Assembly (NCBI GenBank): GCA_964444825.1
Contig: CAYUIS010000040.1
Location: 1-37,304, forward strand
Direction of reading: 5' to 3'
Source of the DNA: CAYUIS01 sp964444825
GTDB taxonomy: Bacteria > Chloroflexota > Anaerolineae > B4-G1
Length of the DNA: 37,304 nucleotides
Positions 1 to 6,742 of this stretch are shown here, piece by piece. The translations under genes were made by a program, and so were the position numbers. Below the pieces are notes generated by a model. That model saw only the letters and a program-made list of their open reading frames with translations, had not been told where the DNA came from and ran no database searches. Position 1 is the stretch's first letter. Each line of letters begins with the position of its first letter.

Positions 1-1798
1 CCCAGTCTGGGTCGCCAACGCTGCCAGCCCAGCCGGAATACCCGCCAGCCCAGCCGCTGTATCCACCGGCCCAGCCACTGTATCCGCCAGCCCAGCCGGA
101 GTACCCACCGGCCCAGCCGCTGTATCCGCCAGCCCAGCCGTTGTATCCGCCAGCCCAGCCGTTGTAACCGCCAGCCCAGCCGCTGTAACCGCCAGCCCAG
201 CCATTGTAGCCACCGCTCCAGCTCTCGTAGCCAGTGACCCAGTTATTGAAGCCGCCGGACCAGTTGGTCGTCCCACCGGCCCAACCATAATAACCACTGG
301 AATAGTCACGATATCCGCCAGCCCAACCGTTGTAGCCGCCGGCCCAGCCGTCCTCATTGCGGACCGTGAACTCGCCCCTGTCTGGATCATAGATAGCCCA
401 ACCCTGGTAGTGCTCGCTCCCGGCCAGATCGGCCGCTATGTCCATACCCTGGTTTGACTGGCCTTCGATCTCGCTGAAGACGGCGTCGGGTGCCCAGACC
501 CGCCCCGCTCCCTGTTCCCACATACTAAAGGCTGCCTCGCCGGTGTACTCGCTGAACTGGGGACGTGCGGTTACCGTCAGGCGATACTTGACCTGGTCAG
601 GCGTGAGTTCAGGATGCTCGTTGAGCATCAGGGCTGCGATGCCCGAGACCACGGGTGCCGACATAGAGGTGCCCGTCATACGAAAGTATTTGCCGTCGAC
701 AAAGTTGTCAGAGTGCTGGTCACTCAGTGCGGCTTTCCGATTCATCAGCGAGACCATGTGCGCTCCTGGCGCGATCAGGTCGGGCTTTACAAAAGCGTCC
801 AGCGTGGGACCGGCGGCGGAGAAGGGCGGGATGTAGTCGTCACCGAAATCATCAGGCGTGTAGTTGTCGGTAAAAGAGCCGACAGTGATCACGTAGGGAG
901 TGTTGCCCGGCACGCCGATACTCATCGGATCGGGACCTGCGTTGCCCGCACTGACAACCACGACGATGCCCGCCTGCCAGGCAGCCATCGTCGCCAGGTT
1001 GAATGGGTCGGCCCAGTAGGGGGCGTATACGGGCGCGTACATCGAGATGTTGAGCACCCGGATGTCGTACGTGTCCTTGTTCTGCACGACCCAATCAATC
1101 CCCTCGATCACGTCCGCGTAGGTGCCCATTCCTGCCTCGTCAAGCACGCGAACAGCCACCAAGTTGGCCGCTGGCGCGACACCTCGGTACTCAGCGTCCT
1201 GCTGCTCGTAGAAGGAATTGCCCACGATACCGGCGACGTGACTCCCGTGGCCGTTGGGGTCCCCAGGAGACTGCTTCAGGTGTGGCGGTTCGTACAACTG
1301 CCCGGACATCGCGTCGTAGTAGGCCAGGAGACGATCGCCGTGGCCCTGCGGCGGGTCGTTCAGTTGCTTGAAGGAGGCATCAATTCCAGTGTCGATGAAC
1401 GCAACTGTGACGCCCTCGCCGAGATTACCGGTCTCCCACACTTGGGCGGCCCCGATGGCTTTGGCGAATTCCACATCGGCGCCGCCGCTGCCTGCTGCCT
1501 CCACCGAGTGGTTGAGTGTCACGCGGAGGACCCCAGGCGACTCAGCCAGACTGGCTAGATGGCTCTGGGGCAGATCGGCCACGACGGCGTTGATGATGCC
1601 GACCTCAGCCGTGACGTGCCCATCATTGGCACGTACGGCCGCCGCCGCATCAGCGACACTTGTACCCTGCACGATGACGCGCATTGAATGTGGAGCGGCA
1701 GGTGCTGCCCCGACGAATGATACTGCCAGTAGCGCGACTGTGCCCAGAGTAGCCATCATCCTGTGAACGTTGATTCGGATCCTTGTTCTTGTGTTCAT
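1..1798 (-). CDS. Secreted S8 (subtilisin-family) serine protease with Trp-rich C-terminal repeats, 3' partial
   Basis: An extracellular subtilase; 599 codons are visible and the C-terminus continues beyond base 1. Residues 1-35 look like a signal peptide (Arg-rich start, then a hydrophobic stretch ending AAPAA). An inhibitor-like propeptide occupies about 38-100. The peptidase domain follows with the full triad: D136 in FIDTGID, H184 in GHGSHVAGI and S378 in GTSMSAP, plus oxyanion N286 in SAGNAG. From residue 484 the protein becomes a run of Gly-Trp-Ala-Gly-Gly-Tyr-Ser/Asn heptads. The ATG at 1798 is preceded by AGAGG eight bases upstream. Family knowledge: such enzymes degrade proteins outside the cell. 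The role of the heptads (surface or wall binding, or structural) is not known to me. The gene is divergent from the HAD/PHP operon and its real length cannot be seen here. Confidence 0.95.
   Translation of the reverse strand, partial: MNTRTRIRINVHRMMATLGTVALLAVSFVGAAPAAPHSMRVIVQGTSVADAAAAVRANDGHVTAEVGIINAVVADLPQSHLASLAESPGVLRVTLNHSVEAAGSGGADVEFAKAIGAAQVWETGNLGEGVTVAFIDTGIDASFKQLNDPPQGHGDRLLAYYDAMSGQLYEPPHLKQSPGDPNGHGSHVAGIVGNSFYEQQDAEYRGVAPAANLVAVRVLDEAGMGTYADVIEGIDWVVQNKDTYDIRVLNISMYAPVYAPYWADPFNLATMAAWQAGIVVVVSAGNAGPDPMSIGVPGNTPYVITVGSFTDNYTPDDFGDDYIPPFSAAGPTLDAFVKPDLIAPGAHMVSLMNRKAALSDQHSDNFVDGKYFRMTGTSMSAPVVSGIAALMLNEHPELTPDQVKYRLTVTARPQFSEYTGEAAFSMWEQGAGRVWAPDAVFSEIEGQSNQGMDIAADLAGSEHYQGWAIYDPDRGEFTVRNEDGWAGGYNGWAGGYRDYSSGYYGWAGGTTNWSGGFNNWVTGYESWSGGYNGWAGGYSGWAGGYNGWAGGYNGWAGGYSGWAGGYSGWAGGYSGWAGGYSGWAGGYSGWAGSVGDPDW
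23..349 (-). repeat. 21-bp coding tandem repeat (WAGGY heptads) in the S8 protease
   Basis: A 21-base period encodes heptapeptides. Eight contiguous copies at 35-202 read GWAGGYS or GWAGGYN. On the N-terminal side are diverged versions (NWSGGFN, NWVTGYE, SWSGGYN, GWAGGTT) and one copy stretched by an RDYSSGYY segment. About 15 Trp-centred units are visible. Glycine, alanine and serine codons vary between copies (GGA, GGC, GGG, GGT) while the amino acids hold, so the peptide rather than the DNA seems conserved. Confidence 0.95.
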
Positions 1799-1831
1799 CG
1801 TATATACCTCTTTTCTTTATGAGATACTTCT

Positions 1832-1840
1832 ATTCTAGCA
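1832..1840 (-). promoter_or_regulatory. Possible extended -10 promoter of the S8 protease
   Basis: Reads TGC-TAGAAT on the minus strand, an extended -10, about 34 bases before the ATG. No good -35 lies 17 bases upstream, so this is tentative. Confidence 0.35.
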
Positions 1841-2091
1841 GACTCTAGCATTGGAATCTATAGTGGGAATATGCAAGTTGTGTTCAAGTTTCGTTGGAAG
1901 GAGACGCTGTGAAATGAAACGAATGGGCCAGCACCGCCGCCCCCGAGGACGAGGGCTAGAGCAAATGGGAAAGCCCCACCTTGCACAGGGAGGATGAGCA
2001 AGGTAGAATCTGGGGCGCGGGTTTCAGGACGACAACATATCAGAGCTGTGGTCAGCAAAATGCGATAGCCCCAGACGGAGATGTAGGACGC

Positions 2092-2120
2092 TTGACAATG
2101 GGTGGGGGGTAGAGTAAGAT
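2092..2120 (+). promoter_or_regulatory. Sigma-70 type promoter of the HAD-PHP operon
   Basis: TTGACA (2092-2097), a 17-base spacer, then TAAGAT (2115-2120). The expected start near 2127 leaves a leader of about 45 bases before the HAD gene. Confidence 0.7.
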
Positions 2121-2171
2121 AGTGCGCGCGCCAATTCACCGGGGCGCACGGCGGGACGCAACGAGGACCCT

Positions 2172-2888
2172 ATGCTACGTGCCATTACGTTCGATTTTTG
2201 GGGAACCCTGTACCGGAACACATTCGCCCGAGACGAGAGACTGGAGCTGCTGGGACGGGCGCTGGCCGAGCACGGTCAGCCGCGCTCGCGGGCAGAACTG
2301 GAGACGGCGGAGAATCACGTCTGGTCGGTGTGGGAGCGGGTGTGGCGACAGGAACAGCGCTCGATGGCGTTCGAGGACTGGATGGCGGAATTGCTGGGCC
2401 ACCTGGAGGCCGAGCTGCCGGAGGAGACGATCTCCGGCCTGCGCCGGCCCATCGAGGAGATCTACCTAGAGACGGGCGAACCGGAGCTGATCCCGGGCGT
2501 GACGGAGGTCGTGCCTCGCCTGGCCGAACGGTACCGGCTAGGCGTCATCTCGGACACGGGGATCACACCGGGGCGGGTGCTGCGCGAGGTGCTGCGCCGG
2601 GATGGGCTGTTGCACCACTTTGAGATCCTGACCTTTTCCGACGAGACGGGGCGGACAAAACCACGACCCGAGCAGTTCCTGGGGACGCTGAGTGGACTGG
2701 AGGCCAAGCCTGAAGAGGCGGCCCACATCGGCGACCTGCCGGAGACAGACCTGGCAGGGGCGCAGGGCGTGGGTATGAAGGCCATCCTGTTCCTGGGGGT
2801 GAGCGACCGGAAGGATGGCATACCGCTGGCGGACGGGGTCTTTTCCGACTACGAGGAACTGGAGAAAGTGCTAGAGAGGCTCGCATGA
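2172..2888 (+). CDS. HAD-superfamily hydrolase
   Basis: A cytoplasmic haloacid-dehalogenase-fold hydrolase of 238 residues, substrate unknown. Motif I is DFWGT at residues 8-12: the nucleophile Asp8 is present, but the usual second Asp (acid/base in phosphatases) is Trp10. Motif II is VISDTG, motif III is the Lys of KPRPEQF, and motif IV is GDLPETD. An alpha-helical cap lies between motifs I and II (about residues 15-95). Loss of the second Asp is typical of dehalogenase-like members and of several uncharacterised ones, so phosphatase activity should not be assumed. ACGAGG lies seven bases before the ATG. The stop overlaps the next start in ATGA, so translation is probably coupled to the PHP protein. 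Confidence 0.88.
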   Translation: MLRAITFDFWGTLYRNTFARDERLELLGRALAEHGQPRSRAELETAENHVWSVWERVWRQEQRSMAFEDWMAELLGHLEAELPEETISGLRRPIEEIYLETGEPELIPGVTEVVPRLAERYRLGVISDTGITPGRVLREVLRRDGLLHHFEILTFSDETGRTKPRPEQFLGTLSGLEAKPEEAAHIGDLPETDLAGAQGVGMKAILFLGVSDRKDGIPLADGVFSDYEELEKVLERLA

Positions 2889-3940
2889 ATGTCTACGAAT
2901 ACGCCGGCAATCTGCACGTGCATACCCCTTACTCAGACGGCCTTGCCCGCCACGCCGAGATTGCAGAAGTGGCGGGCAAGGCAGGGCTCGATTTCGTCAT
3001 CGTCACGGACCACAACGTGTGGGTGGAGGGGTTCGAGCAGTACTATGACCGGGTGTTGTTGCTGGTGGGCGAAGAGATCCACGACGTACGACGCCAGCCC
3101 CAGGCCAATCACCTGCTGGTGTTCAACGCCGAGGCAGAGCTGGCCACCGAGGCGGCGGACCCACAAGCACTGATCAACGAGGTCGATCAACGGGGCGGTT
3201 TTTGCTACCTGGCCCACCCCTTTGAGTATCGCAGCCCCCTCGGCCCTGACCTGGCCCCCATCCCGTGGGTAGACTGGGACGTCACGGGGTACGTGGGGCT
3301 GGAAATCTGGAACTATATGTCAGAGTTCAAGGCGCTGGCACGGGGCAGGCTGACGGCTCTAGTCTACGCCTATCTCCCAGCGCTAGGCATCACGGGGCCG
3401 TTCCGGGTCACGCTACGGAAGTGGGACGAACTGCTGTCCCAGGGCAGGCGCATGGCGGCGATCGGAGGATCGGACGCCCACGGAGACACGTACTCACTGG
3501 GCCCACTGCGGCGGGTGGTGTTCCCCTACGAGCACCTGTTCCGCTGCGTCAACACACACATCATCAGCGAGCGTCCATTGAGCGGCGAACTGGAGAACGA
3601 CAAAAAGACCATCTACGATGCGCTACGAGGGGGGCACACCTGGGTGGGTTACGACCTGCTGGCGCCGACGGCGGGCTTTCGCTTCAACGCCCGGAGCATC
3701 AACACCCAGGCCACGATCGGGGATGAACTGGTGCGCACGGCGGCGACCAAGTTTGACATCCAGACGCCGCACAGTGGCGACATCCGGCTACTGTGCAACG
3801 GACGGGCGGTGGCGCGGGCTAGAGGACGCCAACTCGAGCACACGACGGCCAATCCGGGCGTGTACCGGGTGGAAGTGTACCGGAATCACTGGCTGGGCCG
3901 CCGAGGGTGGATCTTTAGCAGTCCCATCTACGTGGTGTAG
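2885..3940 (+). CDS. PHP-domain metal-dependent phosphoesterase-like protein
   Basis: A 351-residue protein of the PHP (polymerase and histidinol phosphatase) superfamily, which uses a multi-metal centre to hydrolyse phosphoesters. Visible metal-binding segments, in order, are NLHVHTPYSDG near the N-terminus, VTDHN at about residue 40, VGEEI, CYLAHPFE at about 105 and GGSDAHG near 198. The last 90 residues form a beta-rich tail with no motif I recognise. It starts inside the HAD stop codon (ATGA overlap), and both come from the same promoter, so the two enzymes are likely made together. The substrate cannot be told from sequence. It is followed by a strong stem-loop shared with the convergent ferredoxins. 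Confidence 0.88.
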   Translation: MNVYEYAGNLHVHTPYSDGLARHAEIAEVAGKAGLDFVIVTDHNVWVEGFEQYYDRVLLLVGEEIHDVRRQPQANHLLVFNAEAELATEAADPQALINEVDQRGGFCYLAHPFEYRSPLGPDLAPIPWVDWDVTGYVGLEIWNYMSEFKALARGRLTALVYAYLPALGITGPFRVTLRKWDELLSQGRRMAAIGGSDAHGDTYSLGPLRRVVFPYEHLFRCVNTHIISERPLSGELENDKKTIYDALRGGHTWVGYDLLAPTAGFRFNARSINTQATIGDELVRTAATKFDIQTPHSGDIRLLCNGRAVARARGRQLEHTTANPGVYRVEVYRNHWLGRRGWIFSSPIYVV

Positions 3941-3961
3941 CAGACATCAATCCCGAATATG

Positions 3962-3999
3962 GACGGACCCGCTCCACCGTCGTTGGGAGCGGGTCCGTC
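3962..3999. terminator. Perfect 14-bp stem-loop between convergent operons
   Basis: GACGGACCCGCTCC at 3962-3975 pairs exactly with 3986-3999 around a 10-base loop. It sits between the PHP stop (3940) and the ferredoxin stop (4024), so it can act on both strands. There is no T-run on either side, so it may be an RNA-stabilising or weak bidirectional terminator rather than a classical one. Confidence 0.6.
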
Positions 4000-4023
4000 T
4001 ACATACTGGGATACAGATAAGGT

Positions 4024-4212
4024 CTACGCCTTCACAACCGCATCCTCGGGGCAGACCGACGCGCACTGCGGCTCGTCAAAGTAGCCCTCACACTCGACAC
4101 ACACCTCCGGGTCGATCTCAAAGAACTCCTCGCCCTCGGAGATCGCCTCGACGGGGCACTCGAGCTCGCACGAGCCACACGCGATACAGGCATCCGTAAT
4201 CTTCATTGCCAT
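4024..4212 (-). CDS. Small 2[4Fe-4S] ferredoxin
   Basis: A 62-residue soluble electron carrier. The first cluster motif is C9-x2-C12-x2-C15-x3-C19-P. The second is C38-x2-C41-x8-C50-x3-C54-P, the longer spacing seen in Allochromatium-type ferredoxins. The start is set by AAGGAGGTGA six bases before ATG at 4212; a longer frame runs upstream but has no ribosome site. The other ferredoxin lies 131 bases upstream on the same strand and probably shares the promoter. The likely redox partner is not in the window. The many Glu and Asp residues fit a typical acidic ferredoxin. Confidence 0.93.
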   Translation of the reverse strand: MAMKITDACIACGSCELECPVEAISEGEEFFEIDPEVCVECEGYFDEPQCASVCPEDAVVKA

Positions 4213-4343
4213 TGGGTTCACCTCCTTCCGTTCAAAGATTGCTAGGAGACTAAACCACCAAGACGGCAGCAGGTCTCCCTGACAGAGCACTCGCACTGGA
4301 CTAGAAATAACTGACTGAAGTTGATTGCGGAACGGCCTGCGGT

Positions 4344-4610
4344 CTAGACCTGATCCACGCCGGGTCCGCTGGTAAAGTAGTCGACGCTCTTTTGGACGTC
4401 GTCCGCATACTCCTCGGGTACATCGTCCTCGTAAAAGATCGCCTCATTGGGGCACTCGGCCTCGCAGGCCCCGCACTCGATGCAGGTTTCGGGGTCGATA
4501 TAGTAGATCGGCCACTGTGGGTCGTCCTCGACAAAGTGGATCGAGTCGGTGGGGCAGACGTCCACACACAATCCGGCCCGCTCACACTTGGCGGTGATTA
4601 CATACGCCAT
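4344..4610 (-). CDS. Ferredoxin with one [4Fe-4S] and a probable [3Fe-4S] site
   Basis: An 88-residue ferredoxin. The second motif is complete (CIECGACEAECP, about residues 43-53). The first is C9-x5-C15-x3-C19-P, lacking the cysteine that would supply a fourth ligand. By analogy with seven-iron ferredoxins (Thermus, Azotobacter), which resemble it also in the EDVPE segment and C-terminal helix, the first site probably holds a three-iron cluster; this is inference. GGGAGGT lies six bases before the ATG. It is the first gene after a near-consensus promoter and is followed by the smaller ferredoxin. Confidence 0.92.
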   Translation of the reverse strand: MAYVITAKCERAGLCVDVCPTDSIHFVEDDPQWPIYYIDPETCIECGACEAECPNEAIFYEDDVPEEYADDVQKSVDYFTSGPGVDQV

Positions 4611-4685
4611 GCTGACCTCCCTGAAATGACGTTGGGCCGCGCTAATCGGTCCTGCTAGTGAGCCCTTTTCCCAGGATATGTGTCC

Positions 4686-4714
4686 ATTCTAAATAAGATT
4701 TGCGTGTTTGTCAA
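4686..4714 (-). promoter_or_regulatory. Near-consensus promoter of the ferredoxin operon
   Basis: On the minus strand: TTGACA (4714-4709), a 17-base spacer, TAGAAT (4691-4686). The predicted start near 4679 gives a leader of about 70 bases before the 88-residue ferredoxin. Confidence 0.75.
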
Positions 4715-4808
4715 GGTGTTTGAGAGGGCGTCGAATATGACAACGAATCAGCAGGATGCACCGAAAAGGGAAAGCGGGCAGTCTCCCCGTTTTGTGTTGG
4801 CGCTTTCT

Positions 4809-4883
4809 CTCACCGCAAAGCACGCAAAGAGCGCAAAGGTTCTCTTGGTTTTCTCGGCGTCCTCCGGCGCTCTCGGCGGTGAG
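4809..4883. repeat. Inverted-repeat element, CTCACCGC...GCGGTGAG type
   Basis: Perfect 8-base ends (4809-4816 and 4876-4883) enclose arms that still pair in part. One arm is a string of GCAAAG/CGCAAAG steps and the other is GGCGCTCTCGGCG-like. I recognise this as a kind of dispersed non-coding repeat seen in environmental bacterial genomes; it encodes nothing. Confidence 0.6.
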
Positions 4884-4991
4884 ACAGGCATCCGAAAGCC
4901 ACCAACACAATCGAAAAGTTTCGCTCCCCGGCTTTTGTGCTATACTCGCCAGGTTGGGTCGACAGGACCGGGAGAATCGGTTGATCGATTC

Positions 4992-5083
4992 GTCACTCTG
5001 AGCGAAGCGAAGGGTCTCCACGCCCAATGAAAGAGATTCTTCGCTATCCTTCGCCAGGCTCAGGACAGGCTGCTCAGAATGAC
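4992..5083. repeat. Inverted-repeat element, GTCACTCTGAGC...GCTCAGAATGAC type
   Basis: Ends 4992-5003 and 5072-5083 are inverted copies with one mismatch. Next to them, GAAGGGTCTC and GAGATTCTTC are inverted with two mismatches, and GCGAAG/CTTCGC steps continue inwards. It looks like a REP- or MITE-like dispersed repeat. It lies in the leader of the permease gene and ends 42 bases before its ATG. Confidence 0.65.
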
Positions 5084-5125
5084 GCCAACTTGGTCACACC
5101 CATATCAAAGCGCACGAGAATCAGT

Positions 5126-6724
5126 ATGACGCCAACAACTTTTGGCCCCATCGATTGGCTCTTGGCCTGCCTGCCGATTCTGATCGTTCTGATCCTGATG
5201 TTGGGCCTGCGCTGGGGCGGGGCAAAGGCGGGCGCGGTTGGATGGATCACGGCAGCCGTCATCGCCGGGCTGCGCTTTGGCGCGGGCCTCGAGGTGCTGG
5301 CCCTCGCGCAGGTGAAGGGATTCCTACTGGCTCTGTTCGTGCTGTACATCACCTGGGCGGCGCTTGTGCTCTACCGGGTGACCGACGAGGCGGGCGCGCT
5401 GGCAGCCATCGGAGCAGGGCTGCCGCGACTGACCGCCGACCGGGGGCTACAGGCATTGCTTCTGGGTTGGATCTTTGGCGCTTTCCTGCAGGGCGTGAGC
5501 GGCTTTGGGGTGCCAGTGGCGGTGGTCGCGCCACTCCTGGTCGGACTGGGCTTTCCGCCCCTGGCGGCGGTGGTCATCGCCTCGGTGGGGCACTCCTGGG
5601 CGGTCACCTTTGGCTCGCTGGGCTCATCGTTCTACGCGCTTATGGCGGCTACAGGGCGCAGCGGCGACACGCTGGCCCCGTGGTGCGGTGTGATGCTTGG
5701 GCTGGCGTGCCTGGGCTGCGGGGCGGGCACGTTATGGGCAGCCGGGGGAGGGCGCGCGCTGCGGGAAGGCGCGGGCTCGGTCCTGCTGATCGGATCGGTG
5801 ATGGGCGGGGCCCAATTGCTGGCCGTCACCCACGGGCTGTGGAGCATCGGCGGGATGGTGGGCGGATTGGCGGGGCTGGCGGTGGGGGTGGCCTGGGCTC
5901 GTTGGGGAGCACGTGGACAGGAAACAGGGGGCAGGAGGCAGGGTACAGGAGGCAAGGGGCAGGAGGCAGGAGGTAGGACGAGGCGTATGCCGCTTGGATG
6001 GGCGCTGTTCCCATACGGGCTCCTCGTCGGGATCGTGCTGATGGCACAGTTGGTGCCGCCCGTGCGGGATCTCCTGGGCCAGGTGGTCGTCCGTATCGAG
6101 TTCCCCGAACTGACGACCGCGCGGGGATGGGTGACGCCCGCGGGCACGGGCCGGACGATCAACGTCTTTGGCCACGCCGGAGCGCTGTTGATGTATGCAG
6201 CCCTGATCACGTACGCGGTGTTCCACAGGCAGGGCCGCTATGGGACCGGGACGGTGGCCCGTATCGCGCGCACGGTGGTTCAGAAATCGGCGTCCTCCAG
6301 CCTGGGTATTCTCGCCATGGTGGGCATGGCGGTGACGATGGAGCACGCAGGGATGACGCGCCTGCTGGCCGACGGGGTGGCGCGGGTAGCCGGTCCGGCG
6401 TTCCCGCTGGTATCGCCCTTCATCGGGGCATTGGGCGCGTTCATGACCGGCTCGAACACCAACTCTAACGTGGTGTTCGGCGGCATGCAGCAGCACGTGG
6501 CGACGCTGGTAGGCGTGAGCCCGCTCGTCATCCTGGCGGCACAGACAGCCGGCGGGGCAGTGGGCTCGATGTTCGCCCCGGCCAAGGTCATTGTGGGATG
6601 CAGCACGGTGGAGCTAGGGGGGCAGGAAGGCCCGACGCTGAGAGGCACGATGCGCTACGGACTGGCTATCGTGACCGGTATCGCGGTGGCGACAACTATC
6701 GGGGTGACCTTGGTTGGACGGTGA
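5126..6724 (+). CDS. L-lactate permease family transporter (LctP type)
   Basis: A polytopic inner-membrane carrier of 532 residues, the usual length of the lactate permease family (TC 2.A.14), which imports lactate or glycolate with protons. Family hallmarks are the segments GVSGFGVPVAV, SVGHSWAVTFGSLGSSF, GAFMTGSNTNSNVVFGG and GSMFAPAKVIVG. A dozen or more hydrophobic segments are visible. The ATG at 5126 starts directly at the family N-terminus (FGPIDWLLA); an upstream ATG at 5027 lies in repeat DNA. Residues 265-285 form an unusual hydrophilic loop encoded by a 7-base tandem repeat. Lactate versus glycolate cannot be separated here; a lactate-type dehydrogenase lies at 20 kb. No clear Shine-Dalgarno site is seen. 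Confidence 0.88.
   Translation: MTPTTFGPIDWLLACLPILIVLILMLGLRWGGAKAGAVGWITAAVIAGLRFGAGLEVLALAQVKGFLLALFVLYITWAALVLYRVTDEAGALAAIGAGLPRLTADRGLQALLLGWIFGAFLQGVSGFGVPVAVVAPLLVGLGFPPLAAVVIASVGHSWAVTFGSLGSSFYALMAATGRSGDTLAPWCGVMLGLACLGCGAGTLWAAGGGRALREGAGSVLLIGSVMGGAQLLAVTHGLWSIGGMVGGLAGLAVGVAWARWGARGQETGGRRQGTGGKGQEAGGRTRRMPLGWALFPYGLLVGIVLMAQLVPPVRDLLGQVVVRIEFPELTTARGWVTPAGTGRTINVFGHAGALLMYAALITYAVFHRQGRYGTGTVARIARTVVQKSASSSLGILAMVGMAVTMEHAGMTRLLADGVARVAGPAFPLVSPFIGALGAFMTGSNTNSNVVFGGMQQHVATLVGVSPLVILAAQTAGGAVGSMFAPAKVIVGCSTVELGGQEGPTLRGTMRYGLAIVTGIAVATTIGVTLVGR
5918..5980 (+). repeat. 9 x 7-nt (CAGGAGG-like) tandem repeat inside the permease gene
   Basis: Nine successive heptamers: CAGGAAA, CAGGGGG, CAGGAGG, CAGGGTA, CAGGAGG, CAAGGGG, CAGGAGG twice, TAGGACG. 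The array is exactly 63 bases, so it adds 21 codons without shifting frame. It encodes a Gly/Arg/Gln-rich loop at residues 265-285 between two membrane segments. It resembles heptanucleotide repeats normally found between genes. Confidence 0.85.
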
Positions 6725-6742
6725 GCCAAAAACGGGCTTTGT

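Larger units (their letters stand above)
1799..2171. other. Divergent intergenic region between the S8 protease and the HAD operon
   Basis: 373 bases with no convincing gene. Possible reading frames on the minus strand lack a Shine-Dalgarno site and resemble no family. The left end carries the protease ribosome site and an extended -10; the right end carries a strong promoter for the HAD operon. I see no other structure in the middle. Confidence 0.6.
4611..5125. other. Repeat-rich intergenic region between the ferredoxins and the permease
   Basis: 515 bases without a credible gene. It holds the ferredoxin promoter (4686-4714) and two different inverted-repeat elements (4809-4883 and 4992-5083). 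A possible weak plus-strand promoter for the permease has TTTCGC at 4919, a 16-base spacer and TATACT at 4941-4946. An open frame reads through the second repeat into the permease gene, but that part looks like repeat sequence, not protein. Confidence 0.65.

Noticed and set aside
20..205. Regular short repeats that could look like a CRISPR array
   Set aside because: The 21-base period has no spacers and encodes an uninterrupted heptapeptide repeat in frame with a clear subtilase.
614..1558. Long plus-strand open frame of 314 codons
   Set aside because: It lies antisense to the subtilase catalytic domain and has no ribosome site; a GC-skew shadow.
1858..2139. 93-codon minus-strand frame in the divergent region
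   Set aside because: No Shine-Dalgarno site, no family resemblance, and it overlaps the HAD operon promoter.
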